DNA of 64,000 nt from Longispora sp040681875 (GCF_040681875.1 NZ_JBFAZP010000008.1:248001-312000); one strand, 5' to 3'. Shown: positions 44,395 through 52,067, numbered from the stretch's first letter. Notes: generated by a model not told the origin, from the letters alone. Translations and numbers: made by a program.

Positions 44395-44619
44395 GGTGCC
44401 GGGCGCCTGTCCCGGCGTGCGTCCGAGGGCCAGGCGCTGGAAGGTGCCGGACACGCGTCTGAGGACCAGGTGCTGGAAGGTGCCGGGCACCTGCCCCGGC
44501 GCGCGTCCGAGGGCCAGGCGCCGGAGGCTGCCGGACACGCGCCCGAGGGCCCGGCGTTGGACGGCTTCGGGCACCTGTCCCGGCGCGCGTCTGAAGGGCC
44601 GGCGCTCCCGGCGCTCGAC
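44395..44619 (+). repeat. In-frame 48/36-base repeat array
   Basis: Units of 48, 36, 48, 36 and 57 bases alternate, starting at 44395, 44443, 44479, 44527 and 44563. All lengths are multiples of three. They encode alternating segments like GAGHLPRRASEGQAPE and GAGHASEDQVLE. They lie between cysH and the conserved part of the chelatase gene, in the chelatase frame. Confidence 0.8.
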
Positions 44620-45846
44620 GGTGTCGGGCACTCCGCGTCCCGGCCGGCGCTGGTCCTGTTGGCCCACGGCAGCCGCGACCCCCGGGCGGCCATGACGACG
44701 GAGGACCTGGCACTCGCCGTGTCCGCCGCCCGTCCGGGCCTCGACGTCCGGGTCGCCTACCTCGACCACGCCTGGCCCCGGCCGGGCGCGGTCCTTGCCG
44801 ACCTGGCCGCCTCGGGGGCCGGCTCGGCGGTGGTGGTGCCGCTCCTGCTCACCTCGGCGTACCACGGCACCGTCGACGTCCCCGCCGTCCTCGTCGACCC
44901 GCCCCTGCCCGTGCACCGCGCCCCGGTCGTGGGCACCGACCCGGCGCTGTACCCGGCCCTGCTGCGCGGCCTGCGCTCGGCCGTCCGGGCCCGGTTCCCG
45001 GTCATCGGCTACGCCGGAGCCCCCCGCTTCCCGGTACCGGACCGGTCGCCGCAGTCGGATGTTCTCCCTGGGCCGGACCAGCTCCATGTCCCGGACCAGT
45101 CGGTCTACGCGGATTGCCCGCCCGGACTGGCGGAGCTGGCCCATGTGCCCGGGCCGACTCCACTCGCCCGGCCGGGCAGCCTCTCCGGGCCGACCCGATC
45201 CGCGGACCCGGGCCGGTTCGACGATCCGGAACCGGACGCCTCGTGGTTCCCGGTGCCGCACGCCCGGATGCCCGCCCTGTCGGGACCCCGGCCGGCCGAG
45301 TCGGGGTGGCAACTGGTCCCGCCCGGCGGCCCGGCGGCGTCCCACCAACCCCGCACGTCGCCCGACCCGGCGGACGCGGACTCCCGGCGACGGACCGTCC
45401 CCGGGCAGCCGACCGCACAGTCCCGTGCCGCCGGCAGGACTGGCCTCCCCGGGGTGGGCGTCGGCGGCTGGCCGGTCGGGGGCCAGTGTGACGGGCTCGT
45501 GGTGATCGCCGCCGGCACGTCCGACGACGCGGCCCGCGCCGACCTGGCCCTGGCGGCCGCCGGGCTGGGGGAGCGCCTGGGGGTCCCGGCGCGGATCGGT
45601 TTCGCCTCCGGGCCCGGTCCGAGGCCCGACGAGGCCGTCGCGGCGCTGTACGCGGCCGGCGCGCTCCGGGTCGGCGTCGCCTCGTGCTTCCTGGCCCAGG
45701 GCCGGCTGTACGACAGGGCCCGCGACCGCGCGCTCCGGGCCGGGGCGGTCGCCGTGGCCGAGCCGCTGGGGGCGGCACCGGAGCTGGTGGCGGTCGTCCT
45801 GGCCCGGTACGCGGCGGCGACTCTGCCAGTGTCGGCGGTCGCATGA
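44470..45846 (+). CDS. Sirohydrochlorin chelatase family (CbiX/SirB) protein with repeats and a 156-aa insertion
   Basis: 458 aa if started at GTG 44470 (GAGG five bases upstream); the start is uncertain because the frame stays open back into cysH and the repeats begin at 44395. The conserved first half begins ALVLLAHGSRDPRA with the metal-binding His and includes VVVPLLLTSAYHGTVDVP. At 45019-45486 a Pro/Arg/Ser-rich stretch of about 156 residues interrupts the protein. The second half resumes with DGLVVIAAGTSDDAARADL and VASCFLAQGRLYDRA. CbiX/SirB enzymes insert Fe2+ or Co2+ into sirohydrochlorin. Next to sirA, making siroheme for sulfite reduction is the natural role. ATG 44692 would remove the HGSRDP motif and is rejected. 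Confidence 0.75.
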   Translation: MLEGAGHLPRRASEGQAPEAAGHAPEGPALDGFGHLSRRASEGPALPALDGVGHSASRPALVLLAHGSRDPRAAMTTEDLALAVSAARPGLDVRVAYLDHAWPRPGAVLADLAASGAGSAVVVPLLLTSAYHGTVDVPAVLVDPPLPVHRAPVVGTDPALYPALLRGLRSAVRARFPVIGYAGAPRFPVPDRSPQSDVLPGPDQLHVPDQSVYADCPPGLAELAHVPGPTPLARPGSLSGPTRSADPGRFDDPEPDASWFPVPHARMPALSGPRPAESGWQLVPPGGPAASHQPRTSPDPADADSRRRTVPGQPTAQSRAAGRTGLPGVGVGGWPVGGQCDGLVVIAAGTSDDAARADLALAAAGLGERLGVPARIGFASGPGPRPDEAVAALYAAGALRVGVASCFLAQGRLYDRARDRALRAGAVAVAEPLGAAPELVAVVLARYAAATLPVSAVA

Positions 45847-45863
45847 GGACACTTGCACGGCGT

Positions 45864-45879
45864 TCGAATGTGTGTTCGA
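45864..45879. promoter_or_regulatory. LexA (SOS) box-like site
   Basis: TCGAATGTGTGTTCGA matches the actinobacterial LexA consensus TCGAAC-N4-GTTCGA at 11 of 12 defined positions. It lies 18 bases past the chelatase stop, with no DNA-repair gene on either side. Confidence 0.55.
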
Positions 45880-45974
45880 ATATTGGGGTCAGGTTCGGCC
45901 CGGGAGGTTCCACGGCCGTGGCCGCCCGGGTCTGACGACGGCTCCTCGGTCAGTGGGGCCCGCGCGCGCGAAAA

Positions 45975-46011
45975 CGACCGAGGCCCGGGTTGGTCACCCG
46001 GGCCTCGGTCG
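45975..46011 (-). terminator. Strong terminator, probably of whiB1
   Basis: 16-bp stem CGACCGAGGCCCGGGT / ACCCGGGCCTCGGTCG with a 5-base loop. On the minus strand it is followed directly by TTTTCG, so it terminates whiB1 transcripts with a 3' untranslated tail of roughly 190 bases. Confidence 0.8.
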
Positions 46012-46198
46012 AAAACGAGATGCGCACAACTCAATACAGGTGCTGGCGTGCGAGGTGCTGCGACGTTCTGTGGTGCGCTCCGGAGAAGAAGTTCCGGACC
46101 ACTGCGGCGTTCACGGGAACTATGAGGTTCCGGTCCTGCCGCGGAATTCTGGTGGTTCTGAGATCTTGATCGCGCGTGTCGACAGTGCGCGGTGTGGA

Positions 46199-46453
46199 TC
46201 AGGCGGTGCGAGCCTGGACCCGGAAGCTGCCGCGCCGCTTGAGGGCGCGCCGCTCTTCCTCACTCATTCCGCCCCACACGCCGGCGTCCTGACCACTCTC
46301 GAGGGCCCACTGCAGGCACTCGCTGGTCGCGGGACACCGCCGACACACGGCCTTGGCCTGCTCGATCTGGAGGAGGGCGGGGCCGGACGTCCCGATCGGG
46401 AAGAACAGCTCCGGGTCCTCGTCGCGGCAGGAGGCAACGTGACGCCAGTCCAT
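46199..46453 (-). CDS. whiB1: WhiB-family iron-sulfur regulator, WhiB1/WblE type
   Basis: 84 aa. The four cluster cysteines are C9, C37, C40 and C46, the same positions as in M. tuberculosis WhiB1, and MDWRH at the start plus GVWGGMSEEERRALKRR at the end complete the match. WhiB1 binds a NO-sensitive [4Fe-4S] cluster, contacts the primary sigma factor and is essential in mycobacteria. ATG 46453 has AAGGAG about 10 bases upstream. Two CRP-type boxes lie further upstream, as reported for the mycobacterial gene. Confidence 0.95.
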   Translation of the reverse strand: MDWRHVASCRDEDPELFFPIGTSGPALLQIEQAKAVCRRCPATSECLQWALESGQDAGVWGGMSEEERRALKRRGSFRVQARTA

Positions 46454-46583
46454 GAGGGCAACTCTCCTTGGATTGTGGATCTTCAATGACTGCGGATGTC
46501 TTACGTGTCCCGCGCTCAAGCGAAGCTGGGGGCCACCGCAAGCGCGGGAGCGGGCTGTGGTACACGTCTTGCTTCGTTCGCTT

Positions 46584-46597
46584 GTGAATACTTTCAC
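46584..46597. promoter_or_regulatory. CRP-type box, proximal to whiB1
   Basis: GTGA-N6-TCAC, within TGTGAATACTTTCAC. Centre at 46590.5, 137 bases before the whiB1 ATG. Confidence 0.6.
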
Positions 46598-46643
46598 GAA
46601 CTCACGCGATGTCAAGAGGTGAGTCCCAAGAAACTTCGACACG

Positions 46644-46657
46644 GTGAGCAACGTCAC
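46644..46657. promoter_or_regulatory. CRP-type box, distal to whiB1
   Basis: GTGAGCAACGTCAC, a second GTGA-N6-TCAC site, centre 46650.5, exactly 60 bp from the proximal one. Confidence 0.6.
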
Positions 46658-46897
46658 CGACTGTTTGTCCGAATTTTATCGGGATTCTCGATCCTGCGAT
46701 CGCGACTGTATGTAGTTATGGTAGAGCCTGTCGTGACCGCGTGCCCGCGATTTCCGTGAGCCGAGCGTCACCATCTCCGCGATAGCCCACGAGACGCCCA
46801 GCAGAGGCGGCATCCAGTGGACTCAGACGATGTCCCGGATCGGGAAAACCCGTTTGGTGGAACAACGAGACGGACGAACAGACGATACGACCGCCGA

Positions 46898-47815
46898 TCA
46901 GCAAACTACGCGCAACGCGTCGGGAACGGCGCGGAACTCGACACTGCGCCGTTCGCCGACGTAGTCGCCGTCGACCTGGAACGCCATCGCCTTCGGTGTA
47001 CTCAGCGTGAAACCGGCCGAGTCGTGCAGCCTCAGGACGCGCTTCCCGTGGGGTTCCCGCCCGCTTGACAACATCTGGGTGATTGTTCTAATGGTGCTCG
47101 GCAGCCACAGCCCCCGCAGGGCGAGCACGTCGAGCCCGAGGTCGAACGACGCGTCCGGGTTGGGATGCACCGGTTTCGTCCCGATGTACGTCCACGGGGC
47201 GGTATTCTGCACGATCGCCATGGACAGGCCGGTCTCGTCCGGTTCGCCCGGCCGGCTCAGGGTCAGGTGCGGGTGCCGTTCCTGCCGACTCGCGTACTGG
47301 GTCATCGCGGCCTGGAGGTACAGCAGCGGGGACGCGGTCCGGCCCCGGCGGCGGGAGCGCTCCACGCGGCGGGTGACGGCCGCGTCCATCCCGTAGCCGG
47401 CGCAGAAGGTGAAGTACCGGTCGTCGGCCCGGCCGAGCCCCACGGAGCGGCTACGGCCCTCTCGGACGGCCTCCAGGATGACGCCCGCCGCGTCGACCCA
47501 GGAGTTGGGCAAGCCGAGGGCGCGGGCGAACACGTTCGTCGAGCCGCCGGGTACGACGGCGAGGGCGGTGTGCGGGGCCGGGCCGTCGGCGAGCAGCCCG
47601 TTGACGGCCTCGTTGATCGTGCCGTCCCCGCCGAGGGTGACGACGAGGTCCATGCCCGCTTCCACGGCTTTTCGCGCCAGTTCCGCCGCGTGTCCTCTAT
47701 GTCCGGTGTGCTCGACCGTGAGGTCCAGTTCCGAGGCCAGTGCCCGGGCCAGGACGTCCCGGCTGCGTTCGTTGGTGGTGGTGGCCTTCGGGTTGACCAC
47801 GAGGAGCGCCCGCAT
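46898..47815 (-). CDS. Diacylglycerol/sphingosine-kinase-like lipid kinase
   Basis: 305 aa. The nucleotide-binding glycine-rich motif is VVTLGGDGTINEAVNGL, preceded by the start strand ALLVVNPKATT; GGSTNVFARALGLP is the second conserved loop. The fold is that of DgkB/YegS. It may phosphorylate diacylglycerol or another lipid. ATG 47815 (MRALLVVNP) is set by TACAGT with a 7-base gap on the minus strand, a leaderless promoter. It is divergent from the small membrane protein gene. Confidence 0.9.
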   Translation of the reverse strand: MRALLVVNPKATTTNERSRDVLARALASELDLTVEHTGHRGHAAELARKAVEAGMDLVVTLGGDGTINEAVNGLLADGPAPHTALAVVPGGSTNVFARALGLPNSWVDAAGVILEAVREGRSRSVGLGRADDRYFTFCAGYGMDAAVTRRVERSRRRGRTASPLLYLQAAMTQYASRQERHPHLTLSRPGEPDETGLSMAIVQNTAPWTYIGTKPVHPNPDASFDLGLDVLALRGLWLPSTIRTITQMLSSGREPHGKRVLRLHDSAGFTLSTPKAMAFQVDGDYVGERRSVEFRAVPDALRVVC

Positions 47816-47849
47816 GGCCGGCACTGTACCGCCCGGTAGGCTGTCCGGC
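47816..47849. promoter_or_regulatory. Back-to-back leaderless promoters in 34 bp
   Basis: On the minus strand TACAGT (47823-47828) serves ATG 47815; on the plus strand TAGGCT (47837-47842) serves GTG 47850. Both gaps are 7 bases. The -35 region of each lies inside the coding start of the other gene. Confidence 0.65.
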
Positions 47850-48260
47850 GTGGCAGAACCGGTGGACCCAGTGCGACCGATCACCCTCAAGGCCCTCGTC
47901 GGCCTCCTCTGGGGAAAGGCCGCGGTGCTGGTCGGGCTGACCGGCTGGCTGCTCTACGCGGACCTCTCCGGTCGCGCGGGCAGCGCGAGACTCGCGAACT
48001 TCGTCACGGTCTACGCCGCCGCGTACGCGGTGCTCCTGCTCTTCGTCGGCTGGGCGGTGTTCCGGCGGCGGAGCTGGTCGCGCGGGCCGGCCATGATGCT
48101 GGAGCTGTTCCTGCTGCCGATCGGCTACTACATGGTCGCCGGCGGGCAGCCGCTGCTGGGCGTGCCCGTGATCGCGCTCGGCGCCCTCGGGGTGTTCCTC
48201 ACGCTGCACCCGCGCACCCGCGCGGCCCTGGGCCTCGACGTGTCCCGTCAGAGTCCCTGA
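47850..48260 (+). CDS. Small integral membrane protein
   Basis: 136 aa with four hydrophobic segments (about 14-32, 48-68, 78-97 and 100-118) in a layout typical of actinobacterial small membrane proteins. No function is assigned. GTG 47850 is fixed by TAGGCT 7 bases upstream; upstream in-frame residues are antisense to the lipid kinase. The convergent sigma-factor gene ends 16 bases downstream. Confidence 0.8.
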   Translation: MAEPVDPVRPITLKALVGLLWGKAAVLVGLTGWLLYADLSGRAGSARLANFVTVYAAAYAVLLLFVGWAVFRRRSWSRGPAMMLELFLLPIGYYMVAGGQPLLGVPVIALGALGVFLTLHPRTRAALGLDVSRQSP

Positions 48261-48276
48261 GCCGGCGCGGGTCGGG

Positions 48277-49083
48277 TCAGCGCGTCTCGGTCAGTGCCAC
48301 CCGGAGCCCGGCCAGGGTCCGGGTCAGCAGGCGGGACACCTGGACCTGTGAGATACCCAACTCGGCGGCGATCTCGGCCTGGGTCCGGTACTCGAAGAAC
48401 CGCAGGGCCACCATCCGCTTCTCCCGTTCGGGGAGCTGGCTGAGCAGCGGACGGAGCGCCGCGCGGAACTCCACGGAGTCCAGCGCCTGGTCCGGGGCGG
48501 CCCGGTCGGCGTTGTCCAGCGGCACCACGCAGAGCCGTTCGCTCTCCAGGGCCTCGGACACCGCGGCGGCCGAGGAGCCCAGGATGCCGGCCAGCTCGAC
48601 CAGGGTCGGGGCCCGGCCGAGCCGCTGGTGCAGTTCGGCGGAGGCCCGGCTCGCGGCCGACCGCAGTTCCTGGAGCCGGCGGGGCAGGCGCAGCGTGTTG
48701 CTCTTGTCCCGCAGGTGCCGCTGGAGTTCCCCGGTCATGGTGGGCGTCGCGAACGTGGTGAACTCCGCGCCCCGGTCCGGGTCGTAGCGGTCCATGGCCT
48801 TGAGCAGTCCGACCATCGCGACCTGGATCAGGTCGTCGAAGTCCTCGCCCCGGCCCTTGAACCGGCGCGCCAGCCCCTTGACCAGGGGAAGGTGCCGACG
48901 GACCAGCTGGGTGCGCAGGGCCCGCCACGGCCGCGAGTACTGCTCGGCGGCGGCGAGTCGGGCGAGCAGTTCCCGGGTCTCGGGTTCGGGTGCTTTATCA
49001 AGATAAATCGACGGAAAATAGCTGAGGGGCTCGACCGAGCGACTGGGTCGCGGGATCATGGTCGTCAGCGTGGCTGTCGTCAT
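48277..49083 (-). CDS. RNA polymerase sigma factor, SigB/SigF/SigG subfamily
   Basis: 268 aa. Region 2 (LVKGLARRFKGRGEDFDDLIQVAMVGLLKAMDRYDP-like block, about 70-115) is followed by region 3 and a region 4 with the helix-turn-helix EIAAELGISQVQVSRLL. This group directs stress and differentiation genes and is held by an anti-sigma factor. The ATG 49083 overlaps the anti-sigma stop codon (ATGA), so the ratio of the two proteins is translationally coupled. An anti-anti-sigma gene is not in the window. Confidence 0.93.
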   Translation of the reverse strand: MTTATLTTMIPRPSRSVEPLSYFPSIYLDKAPEPETRELLARLAAAEQYSRPWRALRTQLVRRHLPLVKGLARRFKGRGEDFDDLIQVAMVGLLKAMDRYDPDRGAEFTTFATPTMTGELQRHLRDKSNTLRLPRRLQELRSAASRASAELHQRLGRAPTLVELAGILGSSAAAVSEALESERLCVVPLDNADRAAPDQALDSVEFRAALRPLLSQLPEREKRMVALRFFEYRTQAEIAAELGISQVQVSRLLTRTLAGLRVALTETR

Positions 49084-49475
49084 CCGGCGCTCGCCCGACG
49101 CTTGGTCATCCGGATCGTCGCCACGCCGGACTGCAGCTCGGCGGCGACGTCGGCGACCAGTGCGGCGAGAACCCGCCAGGCGAACGTCTGGGTGTCCGGC
49201 AGGGCGCCGGTGGCCGGGGCGCTGATCGCCACGGCCAGGCTGTCTGGCCCGACGTCGAACCGGCACGTCAGCTCGGTGTCCTGCGGGTTCCCGATCGCCG
49301 GGAGCAGGAGTGCGCACGCCTCGTCGACGGCGATCCGGAGGTCCTCGATCTCGTCGAGGGTGAAGTGCAACCGGGCCGCGAGGCCCGCCGTGGCGGTGCG
49401 AAGAACGGAGAGGTAGGCGCCGTCCGCCGGAACGGTCAGCTCCACGATGTCATCGGTCATCGTCTGGGCGGTCAT
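49080..49475 (-). CDS. Anti-sigma factor, RsbW-like serine kinase
   Basis: 131 aa GHKL ATPase of the RsbW/SpoIIAB type. The N-box region is DEIEDLRIAVDEACALLL, with a C-terminal strand ATIRMTKRR. It would bind the sigma factor encoded immediately downstream and be released by a partner anti-anti-sigma factor encoded elsewhere. The G-box looks reduced (DSLAVAISAPATG), so kinase activity is uncertain while sigma binding is likely. AGGGGG lies 10 bases before ATG 49475. Confidence 0.88.
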   Translation of the reverse strand: MTAQTMTDDIVELTVPADGAYLSVLRTATAGLAARLHFTLDEIEDLRIAVDEACALLLPAIGNPQDTELTCRFDVGPDSLAVAISAPATGALPDTQTFAWRVLAALVADVAAELQSGVATIRMTKRRASAG

Positions 49476-49788
49476 GGTCTATCGACCCCCTGCTGCTGTC
49501 GTGGTCACGTCTAGCCAAACGGGCGGCGCGGCCATCGGTAATGGCCAGGTCCGGGTTACCCCGGTTTGCTCTTTCGAGGAGTCATCCTTCCGGCAAGGAG
49601 CCTTGATCGCAAGAGCCCAGGTGAAAGCCCGGATGGCGGCTGAATGGCGAAAAGTCCACAGTATGCGGAGCGCGTCACCGCCGGTGCCCGTACGAAAACA
49701 GATGATCACAGTGATTCTCCTAAATTGCTGACTCCTGTTCTATGGCCAATCGCTCACGCGGGATGCTTGGAACTCGGGCCGGAAGGCG
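49476..49788. other. Intergenic between anti-sigma and S26 peptidase genes
   Basis: About 310 bp of lower GC than the genes. A 76-codon minus-strand frame ends 3 bases before the anti-sigma start but lacks third-position GC bias. I searched by eye for a SigB/F-type promoter (GTTT-N15-GGGTAT) upstream of the anti-sigma gene and found no convincing match. Confidence 0.4.
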
Positions 49789-49794
49789 TAAGGT
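49789..49794 (+). promoter_or_regulatory. Leaderless promoter -10 (TAAGGT)
   Basis: TAAGGT ends 6 bases before GTG 49801; no Shine-Dalgarno. Confidence 0.6.
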
Positions 49795-49800
49795 GATGAG

Positions 49801-50115
49801 GTGTTCACTGTCCTCGTCGAGGGGCCGTCAATGACGCCGACCCTGCGCGACGGAGACAGGCTCATCGCGCGACGCGGTGGCCGGGCCATCCGCCCCGGTG
49901 ACCTGGTCGTGGCCCGGTTCAGAGCCCGTCCCGACACGATCGTGGTGCGGCGGGTCGCCCGGCAGGTTCCCGACGGTTGGTGGCTGACCAGCGACAACCC
50001 GTTCGGCGGGGACGACTCCCACACCCTCGGCGCGGCGGAGATCCTCGGTCGGATCCTCTTCCGGGCCAGCCCACGTCCGGGCCCACTGCACGGCCCACCC
50101 GCCATTCTGAGCTAG
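49801..50115 (+). CDS. Small S26-family (signal-peptidase-like) protein, catalytic Lys replaced
   Basis: 104 aa, without membrane anchor. The Ser motif VEGPSMTPTL (S10) matches S26 signal peptidases, and GDLVVARFRARPDTIVVRRVA aligns with the region holding the general-base lysine, but the sequence has R50-R51 where a Lys is expected (VKR). The box WWLTSDNPFGGDDSHTLG is the conserved S26 box E. Relatives include SodX-type Ni-SOD maturation proteases. No sodN is present. If Arg truly replaces Lys, activity is doubtful. GTG 49801 is set by the leaderless promoter; the malic enzyme follows after 7 bases. Confidence 0.82.
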   Translation: MFTVLVEGPSMTPTLRDGDRLIARRGGRAIRPGDLVVARFRARPDTIVVRRVARQVPDGWWLTSDNPFGGDDSHTLGAAEILGRILFRASPRPGPLHGPPAILS

Positions 50116-50122
50116 GAGATCC

Positions 50123-51244
50123 GTGGACCCCGTCTTTGAACTGCACCGCGGCGGCAAGATCGCCGTCACTCCCACGGTGGGACTGGACAGCAGGGAGGAC
50201 CTCTCCCTGGCGTACACCCCGGGGGTAGCCCGGGTGTGTGAGGCCATCGCGGCCGATCCGAGCCTGACCCGGGAGTACACCTGGGTGGGCAACACCGTCG
50301 CCGTGGTCACCGACGGCACCGCCGTACTCGGGCTCGGCGACATCGGCCCGCGCGCCGCGATGCCCGTCATGGAGGGCAAGGCGGCCCTGTTCAAGAAGTT
50401 CGGCAACGTCGACGCCGTGCCGATCTGCCTGGACACCAAGGACCCCGACGCGATCGTGGAGATCGTCCGGGCGCTCGCCCCGTCCTTCGGCGGCATCAAC
50501 CTGGAGGACATCTCCGCCCCGCGCTGCTTCGACATCGAGCGCCGCCTCGACGACCTCCTCGACATCCCCGTCTTCCACGACGACCAGCACGGCACCGCCA
50601 TCGTCGTCACGGCGGCCCTGCGCAGCGCGTCGACGCTGCTCGGCCGGTCGCTGGCCGACACCCGGGTGGTCGTCTCCGGTGCCGGGGCGGCCGGTGTGGC
50701 CGTCACGAACATGCTGCTCGCGGCCGGGGTCGGCGACGTCATCGTGGTCGACTCGCGGGGCGTCATCGACGCGGGCCGGGGCGGGGTCAAGGCCGAGCTG
50801 GCCTCCCGCACCAACGTCACCGGGATCCGGGGCGGGATCGGCGACGCCCTGCACGGGGCGGACGTGCTCGTCGGCGTGTCCGGCGGGCAGATCCCGGCCG
50901 AGGCGCTGGAGCGGATGACCCCGGGCGGCGCCATCTTCGCCCTGGCCAACCCGAACCCGGAGGTGCACCCGGAGCTGGCCGCACGGTACGCGAAGGTCGT
51001 CGCCACCGGGCGCAGCGACTTCCCGAACCAGATCAACAACGTGCTGGCCTTCCCCGGGGTGTTCCGGGGCGCGCTGGACGCCCGGGCCACCCGGGTCACC
51101 GAGGCGATGAAGCTCGCGGCGGCCGACGCCATCGCGGGGCTCGTCGCCGACGACCTGCGCCCGGACCAGATCATCCCGAGCGCGCTGGACCCGAGGGTGG
51201 GGCCGGCCGTGGCGGCGGCGGTCGCGGCGGCGTCCAAGATCTGA
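50123..51244 (+). CDS. NAD(P)-dependent malic enzyme
   Basis: 373 aa. It decarboxylates malate to pyruvate. Motifs: SLAYTPGVA with the catalytic Tyr, EGKAALFKKFG with the Lys, metal-binding DISAPRCF and VFHDDQHGTAIV, and the nucleotide site VVVSGAGAAGVAV. The size is that of the small bacterial malic enzymes without a C-terminal phosphotransacetylase-like domain. Cofactor preference cannot be read with certainty. GTG 50123 has TAGGAG 6 bases upstream. Confidence 0.93.
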   Translation: MDPVFELHRGGKIAVTPTVGLDSREDLSLAYTPGVARVCEAIAADPSLTREYTWVGNTVAVVTDGTAVLGLGDIGPRAAMPVMEGKAALFKKFGNVDAVPICLDTKDPDAIVEIVRALAPSFGGINLEDISAPRCFDIERRLDDLLDIPVFHDDQHGTAIVVTAALRSASTLLGRSLADTRVVVSGAGAAGVAVTNMLLAAGVGDVIVVDSRGVIDAGRGGVKAELASRTNVTGIRGGIGDALHGADVLVGVSGGQIPAEALERMTPGGAIFALANPNPEVHPELAARYAKVVATGRSDFPNQINNVLAFPGVFRGALDARATRVTEAMKLAAADAIAGLVADDLRPDQIIPSALDPRVGPAVAAAVAAASKI

Positions 51245-51510
51245 ACAACCACGCTGCGCGTTCCGGGGGGTACCGGGCCGCGCGGGCGGCCAGGGGGCGG
51301 CGTTCCGGGAGGGGCGCCGCCTTCCGCGTACCCACCGGGGCCGGTCCGCCGGGGCTGTGCGCACGGGTCCTGCGCGCGTCTCGCATCCATCACCAGGACC
51401 GCCGCCCGGCAGCCGTGCCGCCCGGGGAACCGTCCCGGCCCCGGTAGGCGTTCCGGTCCACCGGGCGCCCGGAAGTGGGCCGCTTCCCCGGCGTACCCAT
51501 CGAAAGGGTT

Positions 51511-51981
51511 CTAAAGGGTGTAGCCGCCCCGGTGGTAGATCAGGGGCTCGGTGGTGGCCGCGTCGAGGGCGTGCACCCGGCCGAGGACGAAGTCGTGGTC
51601 CCCGGTCGGGATGACCGCCTCGATCACGCAGTCCAGCCACGCCGTGACCCCGTCGAGGACCGGCGCGCCCGAATGCGGGGCCGGCCGCCACTCCAGGCCC
51701 GCGAACCGGTCCGCGCCGGGCCTGGCGAACAGCCGGGCCACGTCCTCCTGGCCGGCGGCGAGGATGTTGGCGCAGAACGCGCCGTGCCGGCGGATCGTCG
51801 GCCACGAGCCGGAGGTGTGCGCGGGGAAGAACCCGATCAGCGGCGGGTCGAGCGACACCGAGGTGAACGAGTTGATGCTCAGCCCCGCCGGACCCTCGGG
51901 GCCGAGGGTCGTGACCACGACGACGCCGGTGGGGAAGTGGCCGAGGACGCGGCGGTACTCGGCGGCGGTGATCGCGGGCAT
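51511..51981 (-). CDS. Flavin reductase family protein
   Basis: 156 aa split-barrel flavin reductase. GHFPTGVVVVTTLGPEG and GLSINSFTSVSLDPPLIGFFP are the FMN-binding family motifs, and GDHDFVLGRVHAL the late one. Such proteins supply reduced flavin to a monooxygenase, but no partner monooxygenase lies here. ATG 51981 has CACAAT 6 bases upstream and no Shine-Dalgarno, a near match to the leaderless pattern. It is divergent from the MDR oxidoreductase gene. Confidence 0.9.
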   Translation of the reverse strand: MPAITAAEYRRVLGHFPTGVVVVTTLGPEGPAGLSINSFTSVSLDPPLIGFFPAHTSGSWPTIRRHGAFCANILAAGQEDVARLFARPGADRFAGLEWRPAPHSGAPVLDGVTAWLDCVIEAVIPTGDHDFVLGRVHALDAATTEPLIYHRGGYTL

Positions 51982-52067
51982 CGGACCATTGTGCCGGCTC
52001 TGTCCGCACTTCGGGCGGCTCGACCGTCAGGGTGACGTCGCTCACGGTCCGGGGCCTGCGGCGCTGA

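Larger units (their letters stand above)
45847..46198. other. Intergenic with LexA-type box and whiB1 terminator, no gene
   Basis: 352 bp between the chelatase stop and the whiB1 stop. Besides the two sites listed separately, it contains two similar segments around TTCCGGACCACTGCGG and TTCCGGTCCTGCCGCGG (about 46090-46145). Small frames here are not gene-like. Confidence 0.5.
46454..46897. other. Long whiB1 upstream region, relatively AT-rich
   Basis: 444 bp without a gene. On the minus strand TTGACA (46609-46614) and a TAAAAT-like -10 (about 46673-46678) are candidate promoter parts. CRP-type boxes are listed separately. The part next to the lipid kinase stop (46700-46897) shows nothing recognisable. 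Confidence 0.5.

Noticed and set aside
44395..44619. Repeat array considered as CRISPR or a non-coding satellite
   Set aside because: Units alternate 48/36 bases without constant repeats and variable spacers, and all lengths keep the reading frame, so an encoded peptide repeat is more likely.
45853..46489. Plus-strand frames across the chelatase-whiB1 gap
   Set aside because: They run through the whiB1 terminator and antisense to whiB1; no family similarity or ribosome site.
46454..46760. 6C-type structured RNA near whiB1
   Set aside because: I found no pair of hairpins with runs of six cytosines in this gap or downstream of whiB1.
46817..47068. 83-codon plus-strand frame beginning in the whiB1/lipid-kinase gap
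   Set aside because: Overlaps the end of the lipid kinase gene in antisense and has no recognisable motif.
49479..49709. 76-codon minus-strand frame ending just before the anti-sigma gene
   Set aside because: Lacks third-position GC bias; the spacing to the anti-sigma start alone is not enough support.
49476..49740. SigB/F-type autoregulatory promoter upstream of the anti-sigma gene
   Set aside because: GGGGTAAC and GTTT words are present but not at the required spacing.
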